DNA of 52,931 bases, from contig JANQJN010000070.1 of assembly GCA_028281625.1 (NCBI GenBank), positions 1-52,931 of the forward strand. The letters run 5' to 3'. This DNA comes from Emcibacteraceae bacterium (GTDB taxonomy: Bacteria; Pseudomonadota; Alphaproteobacteria; Sphingomonadales; Emcibacteraceae). The notes beneath the pieces were generated by a model. That model did no database searches and was not told the origin of the DNA. It saw nothing but the letters and a program-made list of their open reading frames with translations. The translations under genes and the position numbers were made by a program. Positions within the stretch are counted from its first letter, which is position 1. Each line of letters opens with the position of its first letter. Positions 9,855 through 18,636 of this stretch are shown here, piece by piece.

Positions 9855-9868
9855 AGTGAAGATTTGAA

Positions 9869-10408
9869 ATGAATGATATTATTAAAAAACTTATGCTTAT
9901 TCTTTCACTCTCAGTCGCAATCGTTTGTACGTCGGTCTTATCTGTGCACGCACAATCATCTACTTCCACTGGAAGATCAAATGTTGTAACGCATGGTAAT
10001 CAGGCAAACGAGTATAAAGCTGTTGTTAATATGAGGGAATTAATTAACGAAGGCGAGTTTGATAAAGCCATCATTCAGGCAAATAAACTCATTAAGTCAG
10101 AAGACAGACGCGGTAGAATGGGCGGTTCAAAATCTGAGTTTTACCTTGAGGCATATAATGGGCTTTGCGTTAGCCTCACCAGCCTTCCTAAACCCGAAGA
10201 AGCAATGGAAGCGTGCAATGAATCATTGGCACTTTCGCCAAACAACTGGGAAAGCCTAAAAAGCCGGGCAACCCTTCATTATATGTATCAGGATTTTCCA
10301 AAATCACTGACCGACTTTGAAATGTCCCTTGAAAATGCACCGGACAATGAAGCAGTTACCAATGTTCTCAAACAAAACATTGGTGTCGTGCGATCAAAAA
10401 TTAACTAG
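9869..10408 (+). CDS. Small secreted TPR protein, paralogue 4
   Basis: A 179-residue protein, the closest relative of the gene just upstream. It has a signal peptide (LMLILSLSVAIVCTSVLSV, cleavage near HAQ), a mature GRSNVVTHGNQANEYKA segment, YLEAYNGLCVSLTSL and AMEACNESLAL with the conserved C-x15-C, then NWESLKSRATLHYMYQDFPK. It ends 10 bp from the convergent ettA gene. Function unknown. Four secreted copies within 3.4 kb point to local expansion. Confidence 0.84.
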   Translation: MNDIIKKLMLILSLSVAIVCTSVLSVHAQSSTSTGRSNVVTHGNQANEYKAVVNMRELINEGEFDKAIIQANKLIKSEDRRGRMGGSKSEFYLEAYNGLCVSLTSLPKPEEAMEACNESLALSPNNWESLKSRATLHYMYQDFPKSLTDFEMSLENAPDNEAVTNVLKQNIGVVRSKIN

Positions 10409-10418
10409 CTGCGATTTA

Positions 10419-12098
10419 TCAACGTGTTAGTTTCTTATACTGCATTTTTGTAGGCCGGTCTGCTGCATCACCTAGTCTTCTGCGGCGATCGGCCTCATAG
10501 TCTTCATAGTTGCCTTCAAACCATTCCACGTGCGAGTTACCCTCAAACGCAAGAATATGTGTGGCAATTCTGTTTAAAAACCATCTGTCATGCGAAATGA
10601 TAACAGCACAGCCTGCGAAATCCTCGAGTGACGCTTCAAGCGCGCTGAGCGTTTCCACATCAAGATCGTTGGTCGGTTCGTCAAGTAGTAGGACGTTTGC
10701 CGGTGTTCTGAGCATTTTTGCCAAATGAACACGGTTTCGCTCACCACCGGAAAGCTGGTTTAGCTTTTTCTGCTGGTCCTGACCTTTAAAATTAAAGTTA
10801 CCAACATAGGCACGTGTGGGAACCTTGCGGCCATTAAAATCAAATACGTCAAGTCCGTCCGAGATTTCTTCCCAAACGGATTTATTGTCATCCAGGCCAT
10901 CACGGCTTTGGTCCACATATCCCAGAAGCACTGTTTCACCCACCTTAATGGTCCCTGAATCTGGTTGCTCTACTCCTGTAATCATTTTAAAGAGCGTTGA
11001 CTTACCAGCGCCATTTGCACCAATAACACCAACAATGCCACCAGGTGGTAAACGGAAATCAAGATCTTCGATAAGCAATCGATCGCCAAAGCCTTTATTG
11101 AGCTTTTCAGCCTCAATCACATTGCCACCAAGACGCGGGCCAACTGGCATCTGAATCTGTGCGTCCGCGTTGCGTCCTTCCTGTGCGGCAGCGAGTAAAT
11201 CATCATAGGCTTTAATACGCGCTTTGCTTTTAGCCTGCCGGGCTTTCGGGGACTGCTGAATCCACTTCAGTTCCCTTTTCATGGTACGCTTACGGCCAGC
11301 TTCCATGCGTTCTTCCTGAAGAAGGCGTTTTTCTTTTTGTTCAAGCCAGTCGGAATAATGCCCTTCATAAGGAATAGCGCGTCCACGATCAAGTTCAAGA
11401 ACCCAGTTCACAACATTATCCAGGAAGTAGCGATCATGGGTTACGAGAATAACGGTGCCAGCATATTCCTGAAGGTGATTTTCCAGCCAAGCCACGGATT
11501 CTGCGTCCAGATGGTTAGTAGGCTCGTCAAGTAGAAGAATTTCCGGTTTTTCCAGAAGCAGGCGACACAGCGCAACCCGACGCTTTTCACCACCGGAAAG
11601 AACGGTAACATCCGCATCCTTTGGCGGACAGCGTAGTGCTTCCATTGCAAGTTCAACCCGACTGTCGAGATCCCAGGCATCAGCTGCATCAATTTTGTCT
11701 TGTAGCTCACCCTGCCTTGCGATCAGATCATTCATTTCATCGTCCGACATTGGTTCCGCGAATTTGGCGCTAATCTCATTAAACTCGTCCACGATGCGCT
11801 TAATTTCGCCCATACCCTCCATAACGTTATCAAACACGTTCTTATTGGGGTCTAGCTGAGGTTCCTGCTCAAGGTATCCTACGCGCACCCCTTCCGCAGC
11901 CCAGGCTTCACCCACATAGTCTTTGTCGATGCCTGCCATAATCTTCATTAGCGTTGATTTACCAGCACCATTAACACCAATGATGGCGATTTTTGCGTCA
12001 GGCAAAAAAGATAGGGTAATGTCGCTAAAGGTTGGTTTTGCGCCCGGGTATGTTTTGCCCAGCCCCTTCATTACATAGCTATATTGGTAAGATGCCAT
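10419..12098 (-). CDS. ettA: Energy-dependent translational throttle protein EttA (ABC-F ATPase)
   Basis: A cytoplasmic ABC-F protein that binds the ribosomal E site and gates early elongation according to the ATP/ADP ratio. The 559-residue protein has two ATPase domains. Walker A motifs are GVNGAGKST near residue 40 and GANGAGKST in the second half. Signatures are [16 protein letters not shown] and [15 protein letters not shown], with Walker [12 protein letters not shown] and [11 protein letters not shown]. The opening segment [19 protein letters not shown] and the linker ending [20 protein letters not shown] are specific to EttA among ABC-F proteins. There are no membrane segments, as expected. 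It is a single-gene unit. Confidence 0.97.
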   Translation of the reverse strand: MASYQYSYVMKGLGKTYPGAKPTFSDITLSFLPDAKIAIIGVNGAGKSTLMKIMAGIDKDYVGEAWAAEGVRVGYLEQEPQLDPNKNVFDNVMEGMGEIKRIVDEFNEISAKFAEPMSDDEMNDLIARQGELQDKIDAADAWDLDSRVELAMEALRCPPKDADVTVLSGGEKRRVALCRLLLEKPEILLLDEPTNHLDAESVAWLENHLQEYAGTVILVTHDRYFLDNVVNWVLELDRGRAIPYEGHYSDWLEQKEKRLLQEERMEAGRKRTMKRELKWIQQSPKARQAKSKARIKAYDDLLAAAQEGRNADAQIQMPVGPRLGGNVIEAEKLNKGFGDRLLIEDLDFRLPPGGIVGVIGANGAGKSTLFKMITGVEQPDSGTIKVGETVLLGYVDQSRDGLDDNKSVWEEISDGLDVFDFNGRKVPTRAYVGNFNFKGQDQQKKLNQLSGGERNRVHLAKMLRTPANVLLLDEPTNDLDVETLSALEASLEDFAGCAVIISHDRWFLNRIATHILAFEGNSHVEWFEGNYEDYEADRRRRLGDAADRPTKMQYKKLTR

Positions 12099-12166
12099 TT
12101 CTGCCTCGCGTCGATTCTTATAAAACTGGCACTATATAGCGCAAGGATGCAAAAATAAGCAATGAT

Positions 12167-12197
12167 AAAAAAATCCCCGGCACTATGGACCGGGGAT
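12167..12197 (-). terminator. Rho-independent terminator of the methyltransferase gene at 12220
   Basis: ATCCCCGG (12173-12180) and CCGGGGAT (12190-12197) pair perfectly around a 9-nt loop. Read on the minus strand the stem is followed by seven T residues. A short TTTT on the plus side is also present, but no plus gene ends here. Confidence 0.85.
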
Positions 12198-12219
12198 CTT
12201 TTCTATATTTGATTCTTTT

Positions 12220-12981
12220 TTATTCAGGATTTCTGAATTTTAGAATGAATCGGCTTGTTTTTCCGCGCACACTTTCATCAAAAACTGAAATACTTGGATC
12301 ATCAGTATCATTTTTCAGAATGTCCAATTCTCCTTCAAGCTCAAATCCTGCTTTTGCCATTTCGCTTTTGACAATGGCAGCATCGATGCGGTGCACCGTA
12401 TTTCCTGTTGACGATGGAGCGCCGACAACGGCTTGGTGATCAATTACAGCCATGACCCCACCCGGTTTTAATGCCGAACGATACATACCAAGAATTCTAT
12501 CCACGTCCGCCGCAAATGGCGCAAAGTAAAAATCATGGAAATTTTGAATTAAAAACACATAATCAAGCGTATTTTCTTTCACTTCCAAACTATCGAAACT
12601 GGCATAGATCGGCACTACATTTTTCATATGATCAGAGTTTCTGATCATCGCTGCATATGCATTGTCAGGATCCATACCTGCGTTCGGGAACATGTGTGCG
12701 ATCACACGGCCTTCATCTCCCACCACTCCAGCGAGAATTTCCGCATAAAAACCACCGTTTGATACCATATCCAGTACGGTATCACCTGGCATCACACCCA
12801 TAAACTTGATAACTTCACCTGGTTTTCTCGCCTCATCACGGGATGTGTTTGATTCTGCGCGGGCTGGATTATCCATTGCAGCCTGGATAATTGCGTCTAT
12901 ATCCTGCGCTTGGGATGGCATAAGAGCTGCAAGAGAAATTGCAACACCTAGCAGTATTGCCTTAAACTTAATAACTTTCAT
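12220..12981 (-). CDS. Secreted SAM-methyltransferase-like protein (COG4798 type), copy 1
   Basis: A 253-residue protein with an N-terminal signal peptide (ILLGVAISLAALMPSQAQ). The mature part resembles a class I methyltransferase: GDTVLDMVSNGGFYAEILAG takes the place of motif I, followed by GRVIAHMF, VFLIQNFHDF and KPGGVMAVIDHQAV. Predicted methyltransferases of this family are annotated in many proteobacteria, but the export signal is puzzling because SAM is not expected in the periplasm. It may have another ligand. GGAGGACC precedes the ATG. It is closely related to the next gene upstream. Confidence 0.82.
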   Translation of the reverse strand: MKVIKFKAILLGVAISLAALMPSQAQDIDAIIQAAMDNPARAESNTSRDEARKPGEVIKFMGVMPGDTVLDMVSNGGFYAEILAGVVGDEGRVIAHMFPNAGMDPDNAYAAMIRNSDHMKNVVPIYASFDSLEVKENTLDYVFLIQNFHDFYFAPFAADVDRILGMYRSALKPGGVMAVIDHQAVVGAPSSTGNTVHRIDAAIVKSEMAKAGFELEGELDILKNDTDDPSISVFDESVRGKTSRFILKFRNPE

Positions 12982-13025
12982 AATTGGTCCTCCATTTTCG
13001 GGATTATTATTGTTTCGCCCTTCGA

Positions 13026-13040
13026 TGTGATAATATCACA
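13026..13040. promoter_or_regulatory. Perfect 15-bp palindrome upstream of secreted methyltransferase copy 1
   Basis: TGTGATAATATCACA is a perfect palindrome about the central A, 45 bp upstream of the start codon at 12981. Arm length and position suggest a transcription-factor operator. It resembles a CRP/FNR-type site but the spacing is one base short of TGTGA-N6-TCACA. No equivalent stands before the paralogue starting at 13840. Confidence 0.5.
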
Positions 13041-13084
13041 CAAATAAAGTACCGACCAGTATTAAAATAACAAAGCGAGTTGGA

Positions 13085-13840
13085 TTACGGACTGGAAAAT
13101 TTCATGATGATGCGACTTGTTTTACCTCGCACGCTGTCATCAAAAACAGAAATGGACTTGTCATCCGTATCATTAATGAGCACGTCACTTTGCCCTTCAA
13201 ACACAAATCCAGCTTCCTGCATATCAGATTTGACAAGTTCAGGATCAATTCGGTGAAGTGTATCACCAACTGACGCTGGCGCTCCCGCTTGCGCTTCATG
13301 GTCCACGATTGCCACAATACCACCTGGCTTCAACGCTTTATGGAATAGGGCAAGAAATTTTGCTTTATCAATGTTCAACGGTCTGTAGTAAACATCGTGA
13401 TAAAACTGGATGATGTATATCTGATCCAGTGAGTTTTCCTTAAAATCCAAATCATTAATATCCCCATAAATCGGCACAACATTTTTTAGATGATCCGAGT
13501 TTCTTATGTAAGTGGTTGTGGCGTCATCCGGATCCATGCCGTTACCGGGAAACATATGAGCGATTATCCTGCCCTCTTCACCAACAACGGAGGCCAATAT
13601 CTCCGTGTAATAAGAACCATCAGAATAAAGATCAAGCACTGTCATTCCCGGGCTTGTGCCCATCAATTTAACAACATCAAATGGTTTTCTAAGTTCATCA
13701 CGATTTTTGTTTCGTTCCGCCCTTGCCGGATTATCGATAGCGCCCCTGATGATCTGATCATTATCCTGCGCAAAAGCCGGCACGACTGACGTCAGACAAT
13801 ATAGAGCAGCACATGTAATGGAAACTAGTATTGATTTCAT
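13085..13840 (-). CDS. Secreted SAM-methyltransferase-like protein (COG4798 type), copy 2
   Basis: A 251-residue paralogue of the gene at 12220, alike along its full length. The signal peptide is ITCAALYCLTSVVPAFAQ. Shared segments are NPARAERNKNRDELRKP, TVLDLYSDGSYYTEILASVV, GRIIAHMFPGNGMDPDDA, NSDHLKNVVPIYGD, KPGGIVAIVDHEAQAGAP and SISVFDDSVRGKTSRIIMKF. The D-x-G-x-G motif I is imperfect in both copies. The 103-bp gap to copy 1 contains a palindrome, so the two are probably transcribed separately. Substrate unknown. Confidence 0.82.
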   Translation of the reverse strand: MKSILVSITCAALYCLTSVVPAFAQDNDQIIRGAIDNPARAERNKNRDELRKPFDVVKLMGTSPGMTVLDLYSDGSYYTEILASVVGEEGRIIAHMFPGNGMDPDDATTTYIRNSDHLKNVVPIYGDINDLDFKENSLDQIYIIQFYHDVYYRPLNIDKAKFLALFHKALKPGGIVAIVDHEAQAGAPASVGDTLHRIDPELVKSDMQEAGFVFEGQSDVLINDTDDKSISVFDDSVRGKTSRIIMKFSSP

Positions 13841-13939
13841 AATAATTCTCCCACAAATAATTTTGGGAAAATTTAGTCACAGTTCATATAAAAACACAAG
13901 AGAAGCGCCTTCAAGGCTCATCAACAATTCGTGATACGT

Positions 13940-14407
13940 CTAAATCCAGCGACGTACCTTAGCTTTGTAGGTCCTATATTCATCCCCAAATTTGTCTTCC
14001 AAATAGGCCTCTTCTTTTTCAATGACCACCTTGTTCATAAATAAGATCAACGGCACACACATAATGAGGATCCAAAGCTTGTCAAAATAAAGCGCTGCCG
14101 CAGCCATCCACAGCATAACACCCAGATACATGGGATTTCTCGTATAGGCATATATACCCGACGTATAAATACTGGTTGTGGGTGCATGAACGCTTGGACT
14201 TTGTTTGTCACTGGCGAATTTCCTGCCGCTCATACCGGCAATCAAAAGCCCTAGAATGAAGATTATGATTGCCGCAGCTGTTGTACCGCCTCCAAATCCG
14301 AAGGAAAGCGGTACAATATAATCGATCCCCACTCCTATTAGCGCCGCAGTAATATAAAAAAGCGGCGGATGGGTGATTATACCCGCATGATCCTGATCTT
14401 CGCTCAT
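13940..14407 (-). CDS. Isoprenylcysteine carboxyl methyltransferase/phospholipid methyltransferase-like membrane protein
   Basis: A 155-residue integral membrane protein with about four hydrophobic segments. The C-terminal YTRNPMYLGVMLWMAAAAL followed by EEAYLEDKFGDEYRTYKAKVRRWI is the hallmark of the PEMT/ICMT-like methyltransferase fold, where RNPMY and the EE..Y region bind SAM. I start it at ATG 14407, which has AGGGAGA. It begins 10 bp after the amidohydrolase stop, so it is the last gene of a three-gene operon. Its lipid or protein substrate cannot be told from the sequence. Confidence 0.82.
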   Translation of the reverse strand: MSEDQDHAGIITHPPLFYITAALIGVGIDYIVPLSFGFGGGTTAAAIIIFILGLLIAGMSGRKFASDKQSPSVHAPTTSIYTSGIYAYTRNPMYLGVMLWMAAAALYFDKLWILIMCVPLILFMNKVVIEKEEAYLEDKFGDEYRTYKAKVRRWI

Positions 14408-14417
14408 TGCGTTCTCC

Positions 14418-16166
14418 CTATTTATTTTGATAAATAACGTTACCCCCAACAATGGTCATAAGTACATTACCATTAAGCAAGTCCGCAGGACTACTGGTTC
14501 CTACATTGAGCACGTCCATATCCACAATCGTGATGTCGGCCCACATGCCCTTTTTAATCATTCCAGTATTTTCTTCAAGAAATGCGGCATAAGCGGCACC
14601 AGTAGTATAACCACGAAGCGCTTCTTCTGACGTGAGTTTTTCTTCCGGATACCAACCACCGTCGGGCTCTCCATCCCGGCTTTGGCGGGTGATCGCTGAA
14701 TGTAAACCATAAAAAATATCCCAGTCATAACCCATAAGGTCCGAACCAAAACTTAAGGGTACATTGTTACGACGAAATGTGCGCCACGCGTAGGCGCCCT
14801 TGGATCTTTCAGCACCGATGCGGTCCGCGGTCCAGGCCTTATCTTCAGCAACAAAAGGCGGTTGCACAGCTGCTACGATATCAAGTTCATCATAAAGGGC
14901 GAAATCATCAGGATGCACTACCTGCGCATGCTCAATTCGATGACGGTTCTTCTGCAGCTCTGGATTGATGGCAAAATTATCGCGGAAGAAATAAAGCACT
15001 TCTCGGTTACCGCCATCTCCAATGGCATGGACATTCACCTGAAACCCTGCTTGAACCATGGCACCGATTTCATTTACGTGAAAGCCATAATCTTCACCAG
15101 AAACGCCAATTTGCCCAGGCTGATCGGAATATTCTTCGATCAGTTTTGCGCCGCGCGCGCCGAGAGAACCGTCATAATAGCCTTTAACAGACCGGATAAA
15201 GAGCATGTTGTTATCATAAATTTTGGGGCCGGACGCTTTCCACTGATCCATTTGCGGTTTATCACGTCCACTGATCATGGCGTATACTCTGATGGGCAGC
15301 GCATCATCCTCCGCAAGAGCTTCAAATCCATCCATCATTGGTGTGTCAGTGCCTGCATTGTGCACGGTTGTAAAACCAGCTTTGGCCATTTCATTTAACC
15401 CATTGGATAGGCGTCGCTTCCATTGATCAATGCTAAGGGTTGGAATAGCATTTCGGTAAAGGGTCACGCCACGATTTCGCACCTCTCCCGTGGGGTCTCC
15501 ATTTTCATCAAGGATCATTTCGCCGCCTACAGGGTTCACAGCACCGCGGACAATGCCCGCTGCATCCATTGCTGGCTTGTTACCATATGCGGAAAAGCCT
15601 GTCGCACCATCCACATATACTGGGTTATCTGGCACGGCTTCCGTAATAATCCGATAGGTTGGCTTTTTATCCGCCCATTTACCTTCATCATAACCGCGGG
15701 CAACAACCCATTCCCCTTTCGGGATGTTATTTTCTGCAATAAAGTCAACTACACGCTGCGCGACCTCTTCCTCTGTTTCAACCCCGAACAAATCCACATT
15801 ATCAAATGTCGCTCCTAGCTCATTGATATGCGTGTGGCTGTCGACCAATCCCGGTAGGATATATGCGCCTTCAAGATCAACAACAAGTGTCGCTTCACTT
15901 TTGTAGGAAGCCATTTCGGCCGTTGTTCCACTGGCTATGATCATGCCATCTTTAATGGCGACCGCCTCTCCGTCTGGCGACCAGGTGCCATCATTATAGG
16001 GTGCATTGTCCGCTGGAACCCCCTCCACAGATGGTTCATCCCATGACAGAGAATAAAGGTGACCATTTTCAAGAATTAAATCGGCCTTCTCGGCTTCCAC
16101 AGCTGCTTGATCTGCGCACCCAAGTATCGCCAAACTTGCTATTACTGCCCCAAATTTTTTTATCAT
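14418..16166 (-). CDS. Amidohydrolase family 3 lipoprotein (YtcJ-like)
   Basis: A 582-residue predicted metal-dependent hydrolase. It starts with a lipoprotein signal (MIKKFGAVIASLAILGC), so it is probably membrane-anchored in the envelope. The amidohydrolase pattern is clear: ADLILENGHLYS at the composite beta-sandwich, GAYILPGLVDSHTHINELG with HxH metal ligands, VNVHAIGDGGNREVL, RHRIEHAQVVHPDDF, and PLSFGSDLMGYDWD carrying the late Asp. Relatives act on amide or formamide bonds, but the substrate is unknown here. It lies 13 bp after msrC and 10 bp before the membrane methyltransferase gene, in one operon. Confidence 0.92.
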   Translation of the reverse strand: MIKKFGAVIASLAILGCADQAAVEAEKADLILENGHLYSLSWDEPSVEGVPADNAPYNDGTWSPDGEAVAIKDGMIIASGTTAEMASYKSEATLVVDLEGAYILPGLVDSHTHINELGATFDNVDLFGVETEEEVAQRVVDFIAENNIPKGEWVVARGYDEGKWADKKPTYRIITEAVPDNPVYVDGATGFSAYGNKPAMDAAGIVRGAVNPVGGEMILDENGDPTGEVRNRGVTLYRNAIPTLSIDQWKRRLSNGLNEMAKAGFTTVHNAGTDTPMMDGFEALAEDDALPIRVYAMISGRDKPQMDQWKASGPKIYDNNMLFIRSVKGYYDGSLGARGAKLIEEYSDQPGQIGVSGEDYGFHVNEIGAMVQAGFQVNVHAIGDGGNREVLYFFRDNFAINPELQKNRHRIEHAQVVHPDDFALYDELDIVAAVQPPFVAEDKAWTADRIGAERSKGAYAWRTFRRNNVPLSFGSDLMGYDWDIFYGLHSAITRQSRDGEPDGGWYPEEKLTSEEALRGYTTGAAYAAFLEENTGMIKKGMWADITIVDMDVLNVGTSSPADLLNGNVLMTIVGGNVIYQNK

Positions 16167-16179
16167 TTTTGTCCCGTTT

Positions 16180-16644
16180 CTATTTTTCGAATACGTTTTT
16201 TAGAATTTTTTCCAACCATATCTTATCAGTTTCATCAAAGGTAGAAAATTTTGTACTGTCCACATCAAAGACCGCAATCAGTTCCCTATCTTTATTGTAA
16301 ACAGGAACGACAATTTCAGAATTGGTTTGGCTATCACAGGCAATATGACCGGGAAAATCATGGACATTATCCACAATCTGCGTTTCGCCTGTATTTGCCG
16401 CCGCACCACACACACCCCGATCGAAAGATATTCGAAGGCAGCCAAGAGTTCCCTGATAGGGTCCGACCACCAATTCACGATCCTTATCAGGATCTACCAC
16501 ATAAAAGCCGACCCAGAAAAAATCGTCAAATGCCAGATTGAGCAGGCAGCTTACTGATGCCATGTTGGCGATCACATTGTTTTCGCCCTCTGTGACCCCA
16601 TAAATTTCCGCTTCCACCTGTTTATAAATTGATTCTTTTTGCAT
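16180..16644 (-). CDS. msrC: Free methionine-(R)-sulfoxide reductase (GAF domain)
   Basis: Reduces free methionine-R-sulfoxide to methionine in the cytoplasm. The 154-residue protein is one GAF domain. The family's three redox cysteines are all present: GTLGCLRISF, DRGVCGAAANTGET and HIACDSQTNSEIVVP. The C-terminal LIAVFDVDSTKFSTFDETD is also typical. The start is placed at ATG 16644, which has a TTAGGG ribosome site and gives the usual family N-terminus MQKESIYKQVEAEIYGV; an upstream in-frame ATG at 16698 adds a poor extension. It is the first gene of an operon with an amidohydrolase and a membrane methyltransferase. Its methionine-repair role echoes the methionine genes at the window start. 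Confidence 0.93.
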   Translation of the reverse strand: MQKESIYKQVEAEIYGVTEGENNVIANMASVSCLLNLAFDDFFWVGFYVVDPDKDRELVVGPYQGTLGCLRISFDRGVCGAAANTGETQIVDNVHDFPGHIACDSQTNSEIVVPVYNKDRELIAVFDVDSTKFSTFDETDKIWLEKILKNVFEK

Positions 16645-16780
16645 CCCTAATACACCTAAATTGCGTCTATAAAACACCACTATAACACCTGTTATCAAAA
16701 TTTAATCAAAAAACGTGATTTATAAGCTATTGAAATATAAAGGCTTTATAAAAAATTTCAAAAAATATGTCGTTTTTCTA

Positions 16781-16821
16781 TTGACTGTTTTTGTTTTAGT
16801 GTTATATCTAACTACAACACT
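16781..16821 (+). promoter_or_regulatory. Promoter with YtrA-type operator for the GntR/ABC operon
   Basis: TTGACT at 16781-16786, 16 bp and TATATC at 16803-16808 form the promoter. The inverted repeat AGTGTT-N12-AACACT at 16798-16821 lies over the -10, with internal TA steps also symmetric. Operators of the YtrA subgroup of GntR repressors are of the form AGTGTA-N13-TACACT, so this is very probably the binding site of the regulator encoded at 17153. The gene at 16864 is then the first gene of the operon. Confidence 0.75.
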
Positions 16822-16863
16822 TGAACACCGAAACACACAAACACTGATTTAAAGGAACTAAAA

Positions 16864-17091
16864 ATGTTGAACCTATACACAAACGAAACCAAAGATGGCT
16901 TCATGGGCCTGGTTGCTAAAAGAGGAGCTTCTAGCTCTACAGCACATGAAATTGATAATCGCAGAATCCTATCCGGTTTTGCAATCGTAAGTCTTCTTGT
17001 CTTATCCGTCATTGCAAATGGCAGCCAGCATCAGATAAGCGTTGAACAACAAAGAGTAGCCTCAATCGCTTCACACACAGCAGTTATTTAA
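16864..17091 (+). CDS. Small single-pass membrane protein, first gene of the YtrA-type operon
   Basis: A 75-residue protein with AAGGAAC before its ATG. Residues about 35-51 (ILSGFAIVSLLVLSVIA) form one hydrophobic helix; the N-terminal part is polar and the tail (QHQISVEQQRVASIASHTAV) is short. I recognise no family. Its place directly behind the operator and promoter and before the GntR gene suggests a role linked to the ABC transporter encoded downstream, for example as an accessory peptide or stress-induced envelope protein. That is inference from position. Ribosome site and downstream spacing support a real gene. Confidence 0.7.
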   Translation: MLNLYTNETKDGFMGLVAKRGASSSTAHEIDNRRILSGFAIVSLLVLSVIANGSQHQISVEQQRVASIASHTAVI

Positions 17092-17152
17092 GAAGCGTTG
17101 ACAATTATCAGTCAACAAACATTGGCCCCTAACAAAATGATTGGAAAGTACT

Positions 17153-17530
17153 GTGGCAGAACAATGGACAGATGACAGACCTATTTACCTCCAGCTGAAG
17201 GATCAGATCCTTACGATGATTATGGATGGCGTACTTACGGAGGGTGAAGCACTCCCCTCCGTCAGAAAGGTCGCAGTAGAATATCAAATCAACCCGATTA
17301 CAGCCTCAAAAGCCTACGCAGAACTGGTGGATGACGGCCTGGTAGAAAAACGAAGAGGACTTGGAATGTTTATCCTGGATGGAGCAAGAGGAAACTTGCT
17401 CAAAGCAGAACAGAAAGCCTTTCTCGAAGTTGAATGGCCAAAAATTGTTGAACAGATTAATCGACTGGGTCTGGACACTCGTGAACTGATTGGCACCATC
17501 GACGCAAACGCGCAAAACGATAATGAATAA
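17153..17530 (+). CDS. GntR-family transcriptional regulator, YtrA subfamily
   Basis: A 125-residue DNA-binding protein. RPIYLQLKDQILTMIMDGVL and EGEALPSVRKVAVEYQINPI form the GntR winged helix-turn-helix, with the recognition helix in NPITASKAYAELVDDGLVEK and the wing in RRGLGMFIL. Only a short helical tail follows, which is the mark of the YtrA subfamily; these control neighbouring ABC exporters in response to envelope stress in Gram-positive bacteria. The start is uncertain: GTG 17153 has GGAAAG four bases away, and TTG 17141 is in frame but has no ribosome site. The matching operator is at 16798-16821. Confidence 0.9.
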   Translation: MAEQWTDDRPIYLQLKDQILTMIMDGVLTEGEALPSVRKVAVEYQINPITASKAYAELVDDGLVEKRRGLGMFILDGARGNLLKAEQKAFLEVEWPKIVEQINRLGLDTRELIGTIDANAQNDNE

Positions 17531-17546
17531 ATCAGAGGACATAACG

Positions 17547-18398
17547 ATGACAAATTATATCAGCGCACAGAATCTCACAAAATCTTACGGCGACTTTAAA
17601 GCGCTGAAAGATGTCAGCATTTCCATTGAGAAAGGACAGATCGTTGGCTTGATTGGCGCAAATGGCGCCGGCAAAACCACAATGATCAACGCCATTCTTG
17701 GCCTCACATCATTTGAAGGTGAGCTTAGTGTGATGGGTTATGATCCCTACACTGAACGCAATAAACTTATGAAAGATGTATGCTTTATTTCCGACGTGGC
17801 CACGCTGCCAAAATGGATTAAAGTTTCACAGGTTCTTCAATTTGTCGAAGGCGTACATCCGAAATTCAACCGTGAAAAAGCGCTCGGATTTCTTTCTGGT
17901 ACTTCTATCCCAATGGATAAAAAAGTAGCGCAGCTCTCAAAAGGTATGGTGGTACAGCTTCACCTCGCTCTGATCATGGCCATTGACGCCAAAATTCTGG
18001 TACTTGATGAGCCGACACTCGGTTTGGATATCCTTTATCGCAAGACATTTTATGATCAGCTGCTTGAAGATTATTTTGATGAAGAAAGAACCATTTTGAT
18101 CACCACCCACCAGGTTGATGAGATCGAAAATATTCTGACCGACGTCATTTTCATACGCGAAGGCGAGATCATGTATAACGCCAGCATGGATGATACGCTC
18201 GCCACCTGGAAAGTTCTGGATCCAAGCCCCGAACATGTGGAAGCGGCCCGTTCGCTAAACCCATATCGGGAAATGAAATCACTGGGACGTGTGAGCTTTA
18301 TTTATAACAACCAAGATCGGGACACACTCAAAGAATTTGGTGACGTGAAACGGCTTTCACTTTCCGATTTGTTTGTCACCTTGATGAGCGGAGAATAA
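17547..18398 (+). CDS. ABC transporter ATP-binding protein of YtrB type
   Basis: A 283-residue ATPase that should power the permease encoded at 18637. Motifs: Walker [21 protein letters not shown], signature LSKGMVVQLHLALIMA (LSKGM, as in GntR-linked transporters, instead of LSGGQ), Walker B ILVLDEPTLGLD and switch histidine TTHQVDE. I chose ATG 17547, which has AGAGGAC six bases before; an in-frame ATG at 17523 overlaps the regulator gene and lacks a ribosome site. The C-terminal 70 residues form a separate domain that may contact the partner. The substrate is unknown. Confidence 0.93.
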   Translation: MTNYISAQNLTKSYGDFKALKDVSISIEKGQIVGLIGANGAGKTTMINAILGLTSFEGELSVMGYDPYTERNKLMKDVCFISDVATLPKWIKVSQVLQFVEGVHPKFNREKALGFLSGTSIPMDKKVAQLSKGMVVQLHLALIMAIDAKILVLDEPTLGLDILYRKTFYDQLLEDYFDEERTILITTHQVDEIENILTDVIFIREGEIMYNASMDDTLATWKVLDPSPEHVEAARSLNPYREMKSLGRVSFIYNNQDRDTLKEFGDVKRLSLSDLFVTLMSGE

Positions 18399-18400
18399 CC

Positions 18401-18607
18401 ATGAGACACGACGACAATGCACCTAAGCACAAAAGAATTCACACAGTCATCAACATTGGGCTTATCTGTTTTCTACTTCTTGTCGCAACTGTTGGTTTGC
18501 AAAGCCTGACACCATCAAGCTTTGGCAGTGAATTAGGTAATCACGATATTGGCTTTACCAATGACCAGATCATGGTTTGCGCCATCGGTCAATGCATCTT
18601 TGTTTAG
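18401..18607 (+). CDS. Small single-pass membrane protein between ABC ATPase and permease genes
   Basis: A 68-residue protein starting 2 bp after the ATPase stop, with GGAGAA before its ATG. A hydrophobic helix spans about residues 16-33 (VINIGLICFLLLVATVGL) after a basic N-terminus (KHKRIH), so the N-terminus is probably cytoplasmic. The tail contains two cysteines (VCAIGQC), possibly periplasmic. No family is recognised. Tight packing between ATPase and permease genes suggests it is an accessory subunit of that transporter. Confidence 0.72.
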   Translation: MRHDDNAPKHKRIHTVINIGLICFLLLVATVGLQSLTPSSFGSELGNHDIGFTNDQIMVCAIGQCIFV

Positions 18608-18636
18608 TACGCAATTTATAAAAACTGGAGAATAAA

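Noticed and set aside
17137..17139. ATG 17137 as start of the GntR regulator
   Set aside because: It is in a different reading frame from the regulator.
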